Of a stretch of DNA of 64,000 nt, positions 55,629 to 64,000 are shown piece after piece (within the stretch, counting starts at the first letter, position 1; the number at the start of each line of letters is the position of its first letter). This DNA comes from Nostoc sp. UHCC 0302. GTDB taxonomy: Bacteria > Cyanobacteriota > Cyanobacteriia > Cyanobacteriales > Nostocaceae. The translations under genes and the position numbers were made by a program. The DNA is taken from the NCBI RefSeq assembly GCF_038096175.1, contig NZ_CP151099.1, positions 5,434,001 to 5,498,000 on the forward strand. Direction: 5' to 3'. The notes beneath the pieces were generated by a model. It did not search any database. It saw nothing but the letters and a program-made list of their open reading frames with translations, and was not told the origin of the DNA.

Positions 55629-56197
55629 TTATGAATTTTACTTTGTGCATTCTCTGCGGTTTCTGAAATAAAAAAAGTATTTTTGATAAGTAAAATTTCA
55701 TAATAATTATCTTTTAATCATCACTTCAGTTTCACTGAGTTTATTCAACCTCCCAGCCGTTAGGGAAAATAGCGGTTATGAAAGCGGATTTCGCATAAAT
55801 AAGCTTTTTGTGCTGATGCGCGTTTAAAACGATCGCGCCAGAAACACAGGACTATATTCACCGAAAATTGCCAAATTTAGCGGGATATAGACTCATGCAT
55901 ATATACACCTAGCTAAACCGCCGCTATAATTGCGTAAGCTTCACCATCGGCTTGCAGTAGAAACTTTATGAGCAATACGCCCTATCATCACAACATTCCA
56001 GGCTTTAACAAGATAATCGGTAATTACTGCTTCAGCAGGCGGTGAAACAACTGCACTACACTACTTAACGGAAGCGTTAACCTCAACACTGCTTCTCCAG
56101 TTGTCCAGTCTGTAAAGTGAAGCTAAGATTTTGCATGGCACAGACTTGGTAGTTGGCTACCAAACTCTTAGCCTCTGGCATTTCACTGATTAATTAT
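55629..56197. other. AT-rich spacer, nothing recognised
   Basis: Between the small secreted protein gene and the second substrate-binding gene. Some short words recur (GCGATCGC-like ACGATCGCGCC at 55829) but there is no ORF, RNA gene or clear repeat. Confidence 0.45.
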
Positions 56198-56211
56198 TGA
56201 TAATGATTATC
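56198..56211. promoter_or_regulatory. Zur box upstream of the second metal-binding lipoprotein
   Basis: TGATAATGATTATC contains the same perfect GATAATGATTATC palindrome as at 53048, 25 nt before the start of the substrate-binding protein gene. Confidence 0.8.
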
Positions 56212-56236
56212 TTTTTTATACAATCAGCAGGAGTGG

Positions 56237-57256
56237 ATGATGTCAAAAAAAGTACCATCAAATAATTCCTTAAGAACCGCCCTTATTGCCTTGACGGTCG
56301 GATTTGTTGGTTGTGCAAATCAAGCTGCAAGCACCTCATTCACTCAGACTAGCAGCAACAATGAAAATCTCCCCCGTGTGGTAGCAACTACCAGCATACT
56401 GTGTGACTTAACCAAACAGGTGGCTGGGAATACAATCAACCTTACCTGCTTGATTTCCCCTAGTAAAAATCCCCACGTTTATCAACCAAAACCGGAAGAT
56501 CGGAAAGCAATTGAGCAAGCTAATCTTATTCTTTATAGTGGCTACAATTTCGAACCCAGGTTAATCAAACTAATTAAAGCAACTAAAAACTCTGCACCAA
56601 AAATAGCTGTGAGTCAAGTTGCAGTACCTAAGCAAATAAAATTTCGGGAAGGCGGGAAGATAATCAGCGATCCTCATATTTGGCATAATACCAAGAATAC
56701 CATCAAGATCGTGGAGGTAATTAACCGCAACTTAGTAAAATTAGAACCTAACAATGCAGAAATTTATAGTAGTAATACAAAAAATATCACAAATGAACTA
56801 ACCCAACTAGATGGTTGGATAAAGTCAACAATTGCAACTATTCCCGCCAACCAACGTAAATTAGTGACAACCCATAATGGGCTGAGTTATTACGCTAAAG
56901 CATACAATATTCCCTTAGTAGGGGCTTTGGAAGGTCTTAACGCTGAGGAAAAACCAACAGCTACAAGAGTGAAAAATTTGTTTACAAGTATTAAACGGGC
57001 TAAGGTATCGACAATTTTTGCAGAGACGACAATAAACCCCAATTTGATTGAATCTGTAGCTAGAGATGCAAATGTGAAAGTTTCTGAAAGAGAATTATAT
57101 GTTGATGGAATTGGTGAACCGGGAAGCGAGGGAGATACTTATCAAAAAATGATGGTTGCTAATACACGGACAATTGTGGAAGGGCTGGGAGGCACGTACT
57201 TAATGTTTCAAGCTAGAGCAAGTCAGTACAACCTCAAATCAACGACTGGAGGTTAA
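56237..57256 (+). CDS. second metal ABC transporter substrate-binding lipoprotein
   Basis: 339 residues of the cluster A-I (ZnuA/MntC/ScaA) family: lipobox VGFVGC (Cys26), SKNPHVYQPKPED, DPHIWHNTKN, TTHNGLSYYAKAYNIP and FAETTINPNLIESVARD hold the metal ligands. No His-rich loop, and the sequence looks closer to MntC-type manganese binders, yet a Zur box directly upstream argues for zinc. GCAGGAG precedes the ATG. No permease or ATPase follows; it could feed ZnuBC at 34-36 kb, or have lost its partners to the IS701-type insertion just downstream. Confidence 0.85.
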   Translation: MMSKKVPSNNSLRTALIALTVGFVGCANQAASTSFTQTSSNNENLPRVVATTSILCDLTKQVAGNTINLTCLISPSKNPHVYQPKPEDRKAIEQANLILYSGYNFEPRLIKLIKATKNSAPKIAVSQVAVPKQIKFREGGKIISDPHIWHNTKNTIKIVEVINRNLVKLEPNNAEIYSSNTKNITNELTQLDGWIKSTIATIPANQRKLVTTHNGLSYYAKAYNIPLVGALEGLNAEEKPTATRVKNLFTSIKRAKVSTIFAETTINPNLIESVARDANVKVSERELYVDGIGEPGSEGDTYQKMMVANTRTIVEGLGGTYLMFQARASQYNLKSTTGG

Positions 57257-57853
57257 TGAACTATTGGCGATCGCCTAATTGATAAGTTAGGCGATCACAA
57301 TACAATATACCTAAATCCTGTATTTTAGACAAGCAACGCTAGCTTTTTACAATCAAATTCTTCACGGATAATAATTCCAGCATTTCTAGCATTCTCAAGC
57401 TGCTTGATTTTACTTACGAACTCCGATTCTTTTGTGAGATAAATTAAACAGAGAGCAGCCGCTATAAATCAGGCACAATAAATACTTATCCCTCTTCTGT
57501 CACTTTCCGATAAAAGCAAGTAGTTTAGGAGCTAAATCATCCAGAAGCATAACAGGGTTTAAATTGATTCATGGTAGCAATTAAATGATTGAATCCCAGG
57601 AATAAATGTGAATTAGGGAAAATACTTAACCAGGGATAAATCAACCAAAATAGTAAAAGTGGTTGGATAATGAGACGCAGATTATTTAAAGTGTTCTTCC
57701 ATCCATATTCATGGTTCCATTGCGGATGATTAGAAAAATCAACATCACTATTTTCTTGTGCCTCAATCTCAAGTTTACGAGATTGATTTAAGCCTAAGAA
57801 GACTGGAGAATTTAAACTAATCATCGTATAAACACAAAAAATAATCTCCCACC

Positions 57854-57907
57854 CTTCGGGTTCGCCAGTCGCTCATGGGGGGAACCCCCAAGACCGCGCT
57901 GGCTCAT
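57854..57907. repeat. small dispersed repeat inserted in the IS701 transposase (copy B)
   Basis: 54 bp flanked by a direct CACC (57850-57853 and 57908-57911). It shares GGGTTCGCCAGTCGCT and GCGCTGGCTCA with copy A and has a palindromic GGGGGGAACCCCC core. No coding capacity. Confidence 0.8.
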
Positions 57908-58318
57908 CACCTCTCAATATGTTGGAAATTTGTAAAACGGTAATCTGTCCAGCCTAGTTCCTGTTTACACTGTCGAAACCCATATTCTACCCAGGTTCTT
58001 AATCCATATAAGTCACCTAAAATTTTCTTGAGATTACCTTGCAGATTCGTCATCACGAAGGAGGTAGAATTTTCCAGCATGGTTTCTGGATCAGTAGTTA
58101 TTTCCCAGTAAGTTATGGCTCTTTTTTTACCATAAATTATTTCCCTAATATATCTTGTCTCTGATTTTTGGTTGCTAAATGTTCTCTCAAATTTACACCA
58201 CTTATTTGCCCTAACGCTTTGTCCTGCTGGTAGCCAGACTCCATGATTACAACGAAATTGACACTACATAACCTAAGTTATATTCAGCAATTTTTCTAAT
58301 AAATTGGCTACTTTCACC

Positions 58319-58370
58319 CTTACGGGTTCGCCAGTCGCTTCAAGTCGGGGAACCCGCCCAACGCGCTGGC
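58319..58370. repeat. small dispersed repeat inserted in the IS701 transposase (copy A)
   Basis: 52 bp flanked by a direct TCACC (58314-58318 and 58371-58375). Removing the element and one TCACC restores the transposase frame as SLYGESSQF, so this is a genuine transposition-like insertion with a 5-bp target duplication. Confidence 0.85.
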
Positions 58371-59051
58371 TCACCATATAAACTATCAGCTAGAACTAGT
58401 TCAATATTGAACCCTGATTCCATTAATTCTGTAATTATCTCTGATGCTAACTCTATTTTAGTTTTATATTTATCTGACTCCTTTAATGTTCCTTTTGGTT
58501 TAAATACTTTGACAATTAATGGAAAAATTATATTAGTATAAACTCCATAAGCATTGACTGAAACTATTCCATTATCTATTTTTCCCACACTTCCTAAATA
58601 TTGTCTAGCTACATAATCAGTCTTTTTACCTTTTTTCCTATCTCCTGTTTCATCTATTACTACTGTAATTGCATTTCCATTTAATGCTTTCTTTAGTTTA
58701 TTTAATCTTCGGCTTTTTAATTTATTTACTGACCAATCTGAATTTGCTAGAAAATGGTGTAACGACTGCGCTGAATTTATACTTACAACTTTTGCTATTT
58801 CTGGTAATGATTTTCTTTTTATCGTTGATATTATGCCTAAGTGCAAATATTTGAAACATTCATAATTTCTTACTTCTTGAAATAGGTCTTTGTACTCTGC
58901 ACAATATTCATCTACGAGCGCAACTGTTGGGTGGGCGTCTCTTGCCAAATGTTTCAGGATTTGTAATTCTACATCCATTGCCCTGCTTACCTTCCAGAGT
59001 TCTTTATTTTAATCCTTTTATTAAGAATACTCGGAAAGTGACAGAAGAGGG

Positions 59052-59169
59052 TTATAGCGTTTCCAACTCCAGTGAGGTACAAAATAACCCCTCCCCAACC
59101 CTCCCCTTGGTAAGGGGAGGGTGCGCGACAGCGCGGGTGGGGTGTATTTCATATGCCTGGCAATTGCTA
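59052..59169. repeat. MITE-like repeat between the two insertion sequences
   Basis: TTATAGCGTTTCCA at the left faces TGGCAATTGCTATAA at the right, enclosing a strong CCTCCCCTTGGTAAGGGGAG palindrome. The right end is cut by the IS982-like element. About 118 bp. Confidence 0.55.
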
Positions 59170-60134
59170 TAACCTGAGTTCGGGATAAGGAAAAGGACAG
59201 GTAGTAAGCTGAAAATAACGAAAATCCAGCAACCTGCCCTATGTTTAGTTTAGATGTTTTGTTTTGCCACGTAGATGATTTCTGTCAAGCATTTGAAGCG
59301 CAATGGCACAAACAGCTATTAAAGCATGAAGGAATCAAACGCATTCGCGCAAAAAGCCTATGTTTAAGCGAAATCATGACAATTGTCATTGCGTTCCATC
59401 AAAATCACTACCGCAATTTCAAGCATTTTTATTTAGCTCAGGTGAAACAGCATTGGCATTCGGCGTTTCCGGGATTACCAAGTTATCAACGATTTATTGA
59501 ATGGATACCATCGACGTTGATACCTTTGTGCGTGTATCTCAAGCATTGTTTTGGCAAATGTACGGGTATCGGTTTTATCGATTCAACTAGTTTGAAAGTC
59601 TGCCATAATCGTCGGATTTCACGCCATAGGGTGTTTCAAGGTTTAGCCGAGCGTGGGAAGACTTCTGTCGATTGGTTTTTTGGTTTCAAACTGCATCTGG
59701 TGGTTAATGAGTTTGGTCAACTCTTAAATGTGACTATCACCCCTGGTAACGTTGATGACCGTCAACCAGTACCTGATTTACTCAGCAATCTGTTTGGAAA
59801 AATCTTTGCTGATAGAGGCTATGTCTCCCAAAAACTCGCTGCGCAACTTTTACAAGACTTCGGAATTGAATTTTTTGCCAAACCTCGTCGCAACATGAAA
59901 AATAAGTTGATGCGTCTTCTTGACTTGCTTTTGTCCCGTAAACGCTCCATCATTGAGACTATTAACGACCAACTCAAAAACATTTCTCAGATTGAACACT
60001 CTCGTCATCGCAGCCCAGTCAATTTTTGCGTTAATGTTCTGTGCGCTTTAATCGCTTATTGTCATCAGCCTAAGAAACCTAGCCTTCAACTTGAGTGGCT
60101 TTTTCCTTCATCTGTTTAACCCGAACTCAGGTTA
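59170..60134 (+). mobile_element. IS982-like insertion sequence, apparently intact
   Basis: 965 bp with 19-bp ends: TAACCTGAGTTCGGGATAA (59170-59188) and TTAACCCGAACTCAGGTTA (60116-60134), complementary at 18 of 19 positions. One uninterrupted transposase. No clear target duplication could be defined. Confidence 0.9.
59241..60119 (+). CDS. IS982-family transposase
   Basis: 292 residues, DDE type. Catalytic residues in GFIDSTSLKVCHNRRI (first Asp), FADRGYVSQKLAAQL (second Asp) and RSIIETINDQLKN (Glu), with the family phrases FGFKLHLVVNEFGQLLN and TPGNVDDRQPV. The frame is complete and the element's ends are present, so it may still move. The stop codon overlaps the right terminal repeat. Confidence 0.93.
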   Translation: MFSLDVLFCHVDDFCQAFEAQWHKQLLKHEGIKRIRAKSLCLSEIMTIVIAFHQNHYRNFKHFYLAQVKQHWHSAFPGLPSYQRFIEWIPSTLIPLCVYLKHCFGKCTGIGFIDSTSLKVCHNRRISRHRVFQGLAERGKTSVDWFFGFKLHLVVNEFGQLLNVTITPGNVDDRQPVPDLLSNLFGKIFADRGYVSQKLAAQLLQDFGIEFFAKPRRNMKNKLMRLLDLLLSRKRSIIETINDQLKNISQIEHSRHRSPVNFCVNVLCALIAYCHQPKKPSLQLEWLFPSSV

Positions 60135-60297
60135 ATTATTAATATGATTAAACATTCTTCTGACAGCGGTATTTAAGAATAAACTTACATCGTTTGATGA
60201 GTAAATAAGGCAGCATGATTATCATGTTCAACCAATTTGAGTTGGACTGCCATGTTAAACCTGTATGAAAAATTTCTTTTATAACTAGCTTTGCGCT

Positions 60298-60795
60298 TCA
60301 CCATCCCCAAGTGCCAGCACCACCTTTGAACGGCCCAACAATATCATTAGTAACCCAACCGCCGTAGAAATTGCCTGGTTGTGGTTGCACCTTTTCCCCA
60401 TCCACGTAACAAGCATCCATAAGATGAGCATAAAAAGCCACATAGTCTTTCATAGATGCAAAGGCTGGAGTGGGATTAGGATAAAACCAAGCAGCATTCT
60501 GGACTTCTTTATCACCAACTCTGATTGTGTAGTAACCAGCAAGCCCTTTCCATTCGCAAAAGCTAGATTGCGGTGTCAGCAGCAGATATTCCAGTTTGAT
60601 GTCGGCTGGAGGAAGGTAATAAGAAGGTGGATGGCTGGTTTCTAAAACACGCTTGGCGCTGTGGGTGTCTGCAATTATTACTCCATTAAAGATGATTTGA
60701 ATATGTTTACTTGTATCTTCAAGACGAGGAGGACGGGGGTAATCCCAAACTGATTCTTGTCCGGGATCAGGTTCAATACGTTGCGGGTAAACCAT
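60298..60795 (-). CDS. DUF427-domain protein
   Basis: 165 residues. DUF427 core: IIFNGVIIADTHSAKRVLETSHPPSYYLPPADIKLEYLLLT, then CEWKGLAGYYTIRVGD and AAWFYPNPTPAFASMKDYVAFYAHLMDACYVDGEKVQPQPGNFYGGWVT. A small beta-rich domain of unknown activity found in bacteria and fungi. Soluble, no signal peptide. It lies between the IS982 element and the secretion genes and has no obvious functional neighbour. Confidence 0.9.
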   Translation of the reverse strand: MVYPQRIEPDPGQESVWDYPRPPRLEDTSKHIQIIFNGVIIADTHSAKRVLETSHPPSYYLPPADIKLEYLLLTPQSSFCEWKGLAGYYTIRVGDKEVQNAAWFYPNPTPAFASMKDYVAFYAHLMDACYVDGEKVQPQPGNFYGGWVTNDIVGPFKGGAGTWGW

Positions 60796-60946
60796 TTTGG
60801 ATTAGAGATTGAAAATGGAAAATAGGAAATTTGTAATGGTTGATGTTCTTTTAATATAAACCATTACCAATAAATAATTTATCACTGCTTTTTAATCTAA
60901 AATCCCAAATCTATCTTGGAAAGTTCTGAGAAAAGCTCCAATTTTA

Positions 60947-62530
60947 TTAACGCACCTCTTTAAGACTATCAACTTGCTTGGTAAATAACTCAGTAAATAG
61001 ACTTATCACTGTCCGTTCTTCGCGCACTTTAATATTGGCAGTAATTGACATCCCTGATTGTAAGGAGACATTTTTGCCTTTAATTGCTAGAGATTGTTTA
61101 TCCAATTGAATTTTTGCCGGAAATCTGTAGAATTGATGTATTTGATCTGGCGGTAATGCGTCTGAACCTATACTCATTACTTTTCCCTTAATATCCCCAA
61201 ACTCGCTGTAAGGAAAAGAGTCAATTCTGACATCTACATTCATTCCTTCTCGTACAAAACCAATATCTTTGTTAGTAATGAAAACTTCAGCAATATAGTT
61301 TTCAGTTGGTACAATTTGCAGCAGCTTTTGAGTAGTATTTGCCACAAATCCAGGATTTTTTGCTTGCAAATCGAAAATAGTTCCTGCTACAGGAGCACGA
61401 AGTTCTTGATATTTAACATTTAACTGTGCTTGAGAAATTTTGCTAGTCACATCCGCCAAACGCTGTTCATTCTCCAGCAGAACCTTCATGAATTGGCTAT
61501 CGATTTCGGCAATACGTTTTTTGTTTTCACCTATCTTATCCAAAACGTTTTGATCAGAAACAGCCACTGTATTATTTAACTCCTGCCATCCTTTCTGAAT
61601 ATCAAACTCCAGACGTTGCTGTTCTTCAACTAATTGCGCTACTTCTGCCGCGCGGTTTTGTACTTCTTGTCGTTGATTGAGATACTGAAGCTGAGAAACC
61701 CCACCTTCTAAAGCTAGGGTTTTAAGTTTATCTAAAATCTGCTGTTGGATAGCTAAACTAGCTTTACTATCATTTAGTTTTACTAGATTTTGAGCAAGTT
61801 GTTTCTTGGTTTTTTCTACTTCTAACCGAGCTGCGGCCGAGCGAGAGTCTAATTCTCTTTTAGCAACTTGTAAACGTTGTTGTTCATCAATTCCTAGTCT
61901 TGAATCTTGACCAGAATTTTTTAATTGAGTCCGCAACAAATCGTTTTCTGCAACTAATGCTGCTCGGCTTTTTAGTAGAAAAGCAGCTTCTTGGGGCAAT
62001 TTACCGCGCAAAAATAGCAATTCAGTTCCTGTAGTGCCGCTTGCATTCATCAGTTGGCGATAAATTTGGTTTTCTTGAATTAATGCATTGCGAATTTTGT
62101 TTAAGGAATTTAATTCAGCAACGGGGGCGATAGAATTAAAAGTTAGTAACACATCTCCTGCTCTGACCGCTTGTCCATCTTTCACATACAGCTCTTGTAC
62201 CACTCCATTTACAGGAGCCTGAACGTCTTTAACTGTGCCTTGAGGTTTTAATTGGCCTGTAGCTGGTACTACTTGCTCAATTTTGGCAACACAAGCCCAA
62301 CCAATTCCGAAACAGGCTAACCCCAACAGGGTGAGCATGATTGTACGTGACCAGATAGGCGATTGGCGTAAAACAACTGACTGCTCAAAACTTGGATAGT
62401 TTGAGTTAATTAAAGGTTCTTTAGTAGTCTTACTTTGATCTGTGAGTACTCGTGAATCTGGCTTAACTACGTTTTGATGCTTTCCGTTTTTAGGATTGCC
62501 GTTACGTTGATTACCATTTAGTAGAGTCAT
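60947..62530 (-). CDS. HlyD-family membrane fusion protein of a type I secretion system
   Basis: 527 residues: cytoplasmic Asn-rich tail (about 1-50), one membrane helix (about 65-85, TIMLTLLGLACFGIGWACVA), biotinyl-lipoyl-like domain (LKPQGTVKDVQAPVNGVVQELYVKDGQAVRAGDVLL), a very long coiled-coil hairpin (about 130-370), and the second lipoyl half and beta-barrel (LRAPVAGTIFDLQAKNPGFV, FITNKDIGFVREGMNVDVRID). It bridges an inner-membrane ABC exporter to an outer-membrane channel. The ABC exporter gene lies upstream in transcription, 250 bp away on the same strand. The cargo is not in the window. Confidence 0.92.
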   Translation of the reverse strand: MTLLNGNQRNGNPKNGKHQNVVKPDSRVLTDQSKTTKEPLINSNYPSFEQSVVLRQSPIWSRTIMLTLLGLACFGIGWACVAKIEQVVPATGQLKPQGTVKDVQAPVNGVVQELYVKDGQAVRAGDVLLTFNSIAPVAELNSLNKIRNALIQENQIYRQLMNASGTTGTELLFLRGKLPQEAAFLLKSRAALVAENDLLRTQLKNSGQDSRLGIDEQQRLQVAKRELDSRSAAARLEVEKTKKQLAQNLVKLNDSKASLAIQQQILDKLKTLALEGGVSQLQYLNQRQEVQNRAAEVAQLVEEQQRLEFDIQKGWQELNNTVAVSDQNVLDKIGENKKRIAEIDSQFMKVLLENEQRLADVTSKISQAQLNVKYQELRAPVAGTIFDLQAKNPGFVANTTQKLLQIVPTENYIAEVFITNKDIGFVREGMNVDVRIDSFPYSEFGDIKGKVMSIGSDALPPDQIHQFYRFPAKIQLDKQSLAIKGKNVSLQSGMSITANIKVREERTVISLFTELFTKQVDSLKEVR

Positions 62531-62779
62531 AGCGATTTTAGATTTTAGATGTGTTGGATGGAAAATAAGTAATTGGTTATTACTAATGACTAATTACAAA
62601 TGTAAGAATTTCTAAGGAGGCAGTAGGTTGTTTGAGTTATCAAAGAAGTCAGAATTTCTCAGGGTTAAGGATCATTATTGTTTTGATTAGTAAAATAACC
62701 TCCTGATTTTTTAACCATTCTGGCTCCTGTATTCTGACGCCTCGGCGGAGCGTCTCCGGCTCCGCTCCTGTATTCTTAC

Positions 62780-64000
62780 TTACAGATTCATTTCTTGTTG
62801 TTGATATAGGTAGTAATAATGGCCTTTGGTAGCCATTAATTCTTGATGGCTTCCTTGTTCTATAACTCTGCCACCATCCATTACGACAATGATATCTGCA
62901 TTACTTACGGTATTCAAACGGTGGGTGATAAAAAATACTGTATCTCCCTGAAATGCTTTGGCTAAATTCAGACAGACTTGTCGCTCTGTGGGATAATCTA
63001 AAGCACTCGTTGCTTCGTCTAAAACTAATAGCTTTGGTCGTTGTAAAACAGAACGAGCGATCGCAATTCTTTGTCGCTGTCCACCCGAAAGTGCTGCACC
63101 CCGTTCTCCTACCCGCGTATTGTAACCATTGGGCAAGTTCATAATAAATTCGTGAGCAGCTGCAACTCTAGCCGCTTCAATAATTTCCTCAGTTGTGGCG
63201 TCGGGATTTGTTAGGGCAATATTTTCCTGCACTGTGCCATCAAATAACAACGAGTCTTGGGGAACTACACCTACTTGTCGGCGTAGCGAATAAAGTTCCA
63301 CTTTGGAAATATCATAACCATCAATCAAAATCCTGCCAGACTCTGTTTCATAAAGCCTGAGCAGTAATTTCATCATCGTACTTTTACCAGATCCACTTTG
63401 TCCGACGATGCCGATAAACTTTCCTGGCGCAATTTCGAGATTGACATTAGAAAGTTGCAAAGGGCCACTCGGCGCGAACCGGAAGGAGACATTATCATAT
63501 TTCACTGCCCCTACAATCTCTGGTAAGGGAATGTTATAGCGGTCTGTTTCTGCTTCTTGCGGTGTATCGACAATATCGCTTAAGCGCTCTAAAGATAAAG
63601 CAGTTTCTTGGAAGCTTTGCCAGAGTTGAGCTAAACGCAATATTGGGCTAGTAACGTAACCCGATATAATCCTAAAGGCAATTAATTCACCCAGAGTTAA
63701 TTGTCCTTGCAGCACCAAATAAGCTCCCACCCATAAAACTAACAAGCTACTGAGTTTGTTGAGAAAGTTGCTCGTAGAATTGGCAAGGGTAGAAGTCACA
63801 ACTGTTTTAAAACCAGCTGCCACGAAACGAGCATAACGCTCTTGCCAGGAAAAGCGCGATCGCAATTCGATGTTTTGCGCTTTTACTGTTTGAATTCCTG
63901 ACATTACCTCAACTAAATAAGATTGAGTTTCGGCGTTACGTTCAGCTTTCGCGCGTAACTGTCTACTAACAGTAGGAGAGGCAATTAAAGTGATGACCAC
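62780..64000 (-). CDS. ABC exporter with peptidase/ATPase architecture, 3' part
   Basis: The last 406 codons of an ABC exporter; the 5' part lies beyond the window. Visible: the end of the membrane domain (SYLVEVMSGIQTVKAQNIELR, then LGELIAFRIISGYVTSPILRL) and the ATPase domain with Walker A GQSGSGKST, Q-loop VVPQDSLLFDGTV, signature LSGGQRQRIAIAR, Walker B LLVLDEATSALD and H-loop ITHRL. This matches HlyB/bacteriocin-type exporters; whether a C39 peptidase domain is present cannot be seen. Pairs with the HlyD gene downstream. Confidence 0.92.
   Translation of the reverse strand: MVITLIASPTVSRQLRAKAERNAETQSYLVEVMSGIQTVKAQNIELRSRFSWQERYARFVAAGFKTVVTSTLANSTSNFLNKLSSLLVLWVGAYLVLQGQLTLGELIAFRIISGYVTSPILRLAQLWQSFQETALSLERLSDIVDTPQEAETDRYNIPLPEIVGAVKYDNVSFRFAPSGPLQLSNVNLEIAPGKFIGIVGQSGSGKSTMMKLLLRLYETESGRILIDGYDISKVELYSLRRQVGVVPQDSLLFDGTVQENIALTNPDATTEEIIEAARVAAAHEFIMNLPNGYNTRVGERGAALSGGQRQRIAIARSVLQRPKLLVLDEATSALDYPTERQVCLNLAKAFQGDTVFFITHRLNTVSNADIIVVMDGGRVIEQGSHQELMATKGHYYYLYQQQEMNL

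Larger units (their letters stand above)
57537..58978 (-). pseudogene. IS701-family transposase, broken three times
   Basis: The N-terminal 207 residues read well (HPTVALVDEYCAEYKDLFQEV, then VVIDETGDRKKGKKTDYVARQYLGSVGKIDNG with the first catalytic Asp, and LADSLYGE). A 52-bp repeat then interrupts the gene; the continuation ESSQFIRKIAEYNLGYVVSI runs to an extra base in the triple A at 58255-58257, after which RCNHGVWLPAGQSVRANKW resumes in another frame. A second repeat cuts the gene at FQHIERW. The last part, WEIIFCVYTMISLNSPVFLG, reads on to the stop at 57537. It cannot make an active enzyme. Confidence 0.9.
57490..59051 (-). mobile_element. IS701-like insertion sequence, decayed
   Basis: 1,562 bp bounded by perfect 20-nt inverted ends: CCCTCTTCTGTCACTTTCCG at 57490-57509 and its complement at 59032-59051, with the next base pair also matching. 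The element is flanked by a direct TTAT on each side (57486-57489 and 59052-59055). It holds one broken transposase gene and two nested small repeats. Confidence 0.9.

Overview
This window comes from a filamentous cyanobacterium of the Nostoc/Anabaena type. Four photosystem I genes (psaL, psaJ, psaF, psaK), a Tic22-like protein, Ycf52-like acetyltransferases, a GUN4 protein and an RRM protein of the cyanobacterial Rbp type all point to cyanobacteria. Frequent GCGATCGC (HIP1) octamers and many heptamer tandem repeats (TGAGTGC, CTCCTGA, CTGGGGA, TGACCAA, GCCCTAT) point to Nostocales. Genus and species cannot be fixed from the sequence alone.

Layout. 0-31 kb is mostly housekeeping: remA-gmk, psaL, psaF-psaJ, tsaD, tRNA-Pro, a Tic22-like gene, prmC, tsaC, a degenerate histidine kinase, secD-secF, pdhB, an XRE regulator, hemB, prfC, an inactive-looking M48 peptidase homologue, an RRM protein, a sucrose-phosphate-synthase-like enzyme, rqcH and a PEP-CTERM protein. 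Translation functions recur: both t6A enzymes TsaC and TsaD, PrmC, RF3 and RqcH. 31-36 kb holds an outer-membrane porin facing a znuA-znuC-znuB zinc importer across a Zur-like site, then tRNA-Phe.

37-41.3 kb is the most striking locus: a complete diversity-generating retroelement (DGR) on the minus strand. In transcription order it has an EACC1-like small protein, a caspase-FGE/C-type-lectin target protein whose last 44 codons are the variable region (VR), a hairpin, avd, the reverse transcriptase, and the template repeat (TR). TR and VR are both 133 nt without gaps. All 15 internal differences lie at TR adenines, so the element has diversified its target. The caspase head, the diversified lectin-like tail and the coupled EACC1-like gene suggest a self/non-self recognition or cell-death conflict system.

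41-57 kb mixes small membrane proteins, cobH, a GUN4 protein, dapB, a glycosyltransferase, psaK, sufE, a serine-less alpha/beta-hydrolase homologue, and a second zinc cluster: a Zur-box COG0523 GTPase, a WD40 protein, a small secreted CNCGNC protein and a Zur-box substrate-binding lipoprotein. 57.5-60.1 kb contains two adjacent insertion sequences: a decayed IS701-like element, itself hit by two small dispersed repeats and a frameshift, and an intact IS982-like element. The window ends in a type I secretion pair (HlyD adaptor and ABC exporter), the exporter running off the edge.

Gene functions are assigned by recognising families from sequence; no database search was run. Promoters are mostly not called because cyanobacterial -35 elements are weak.
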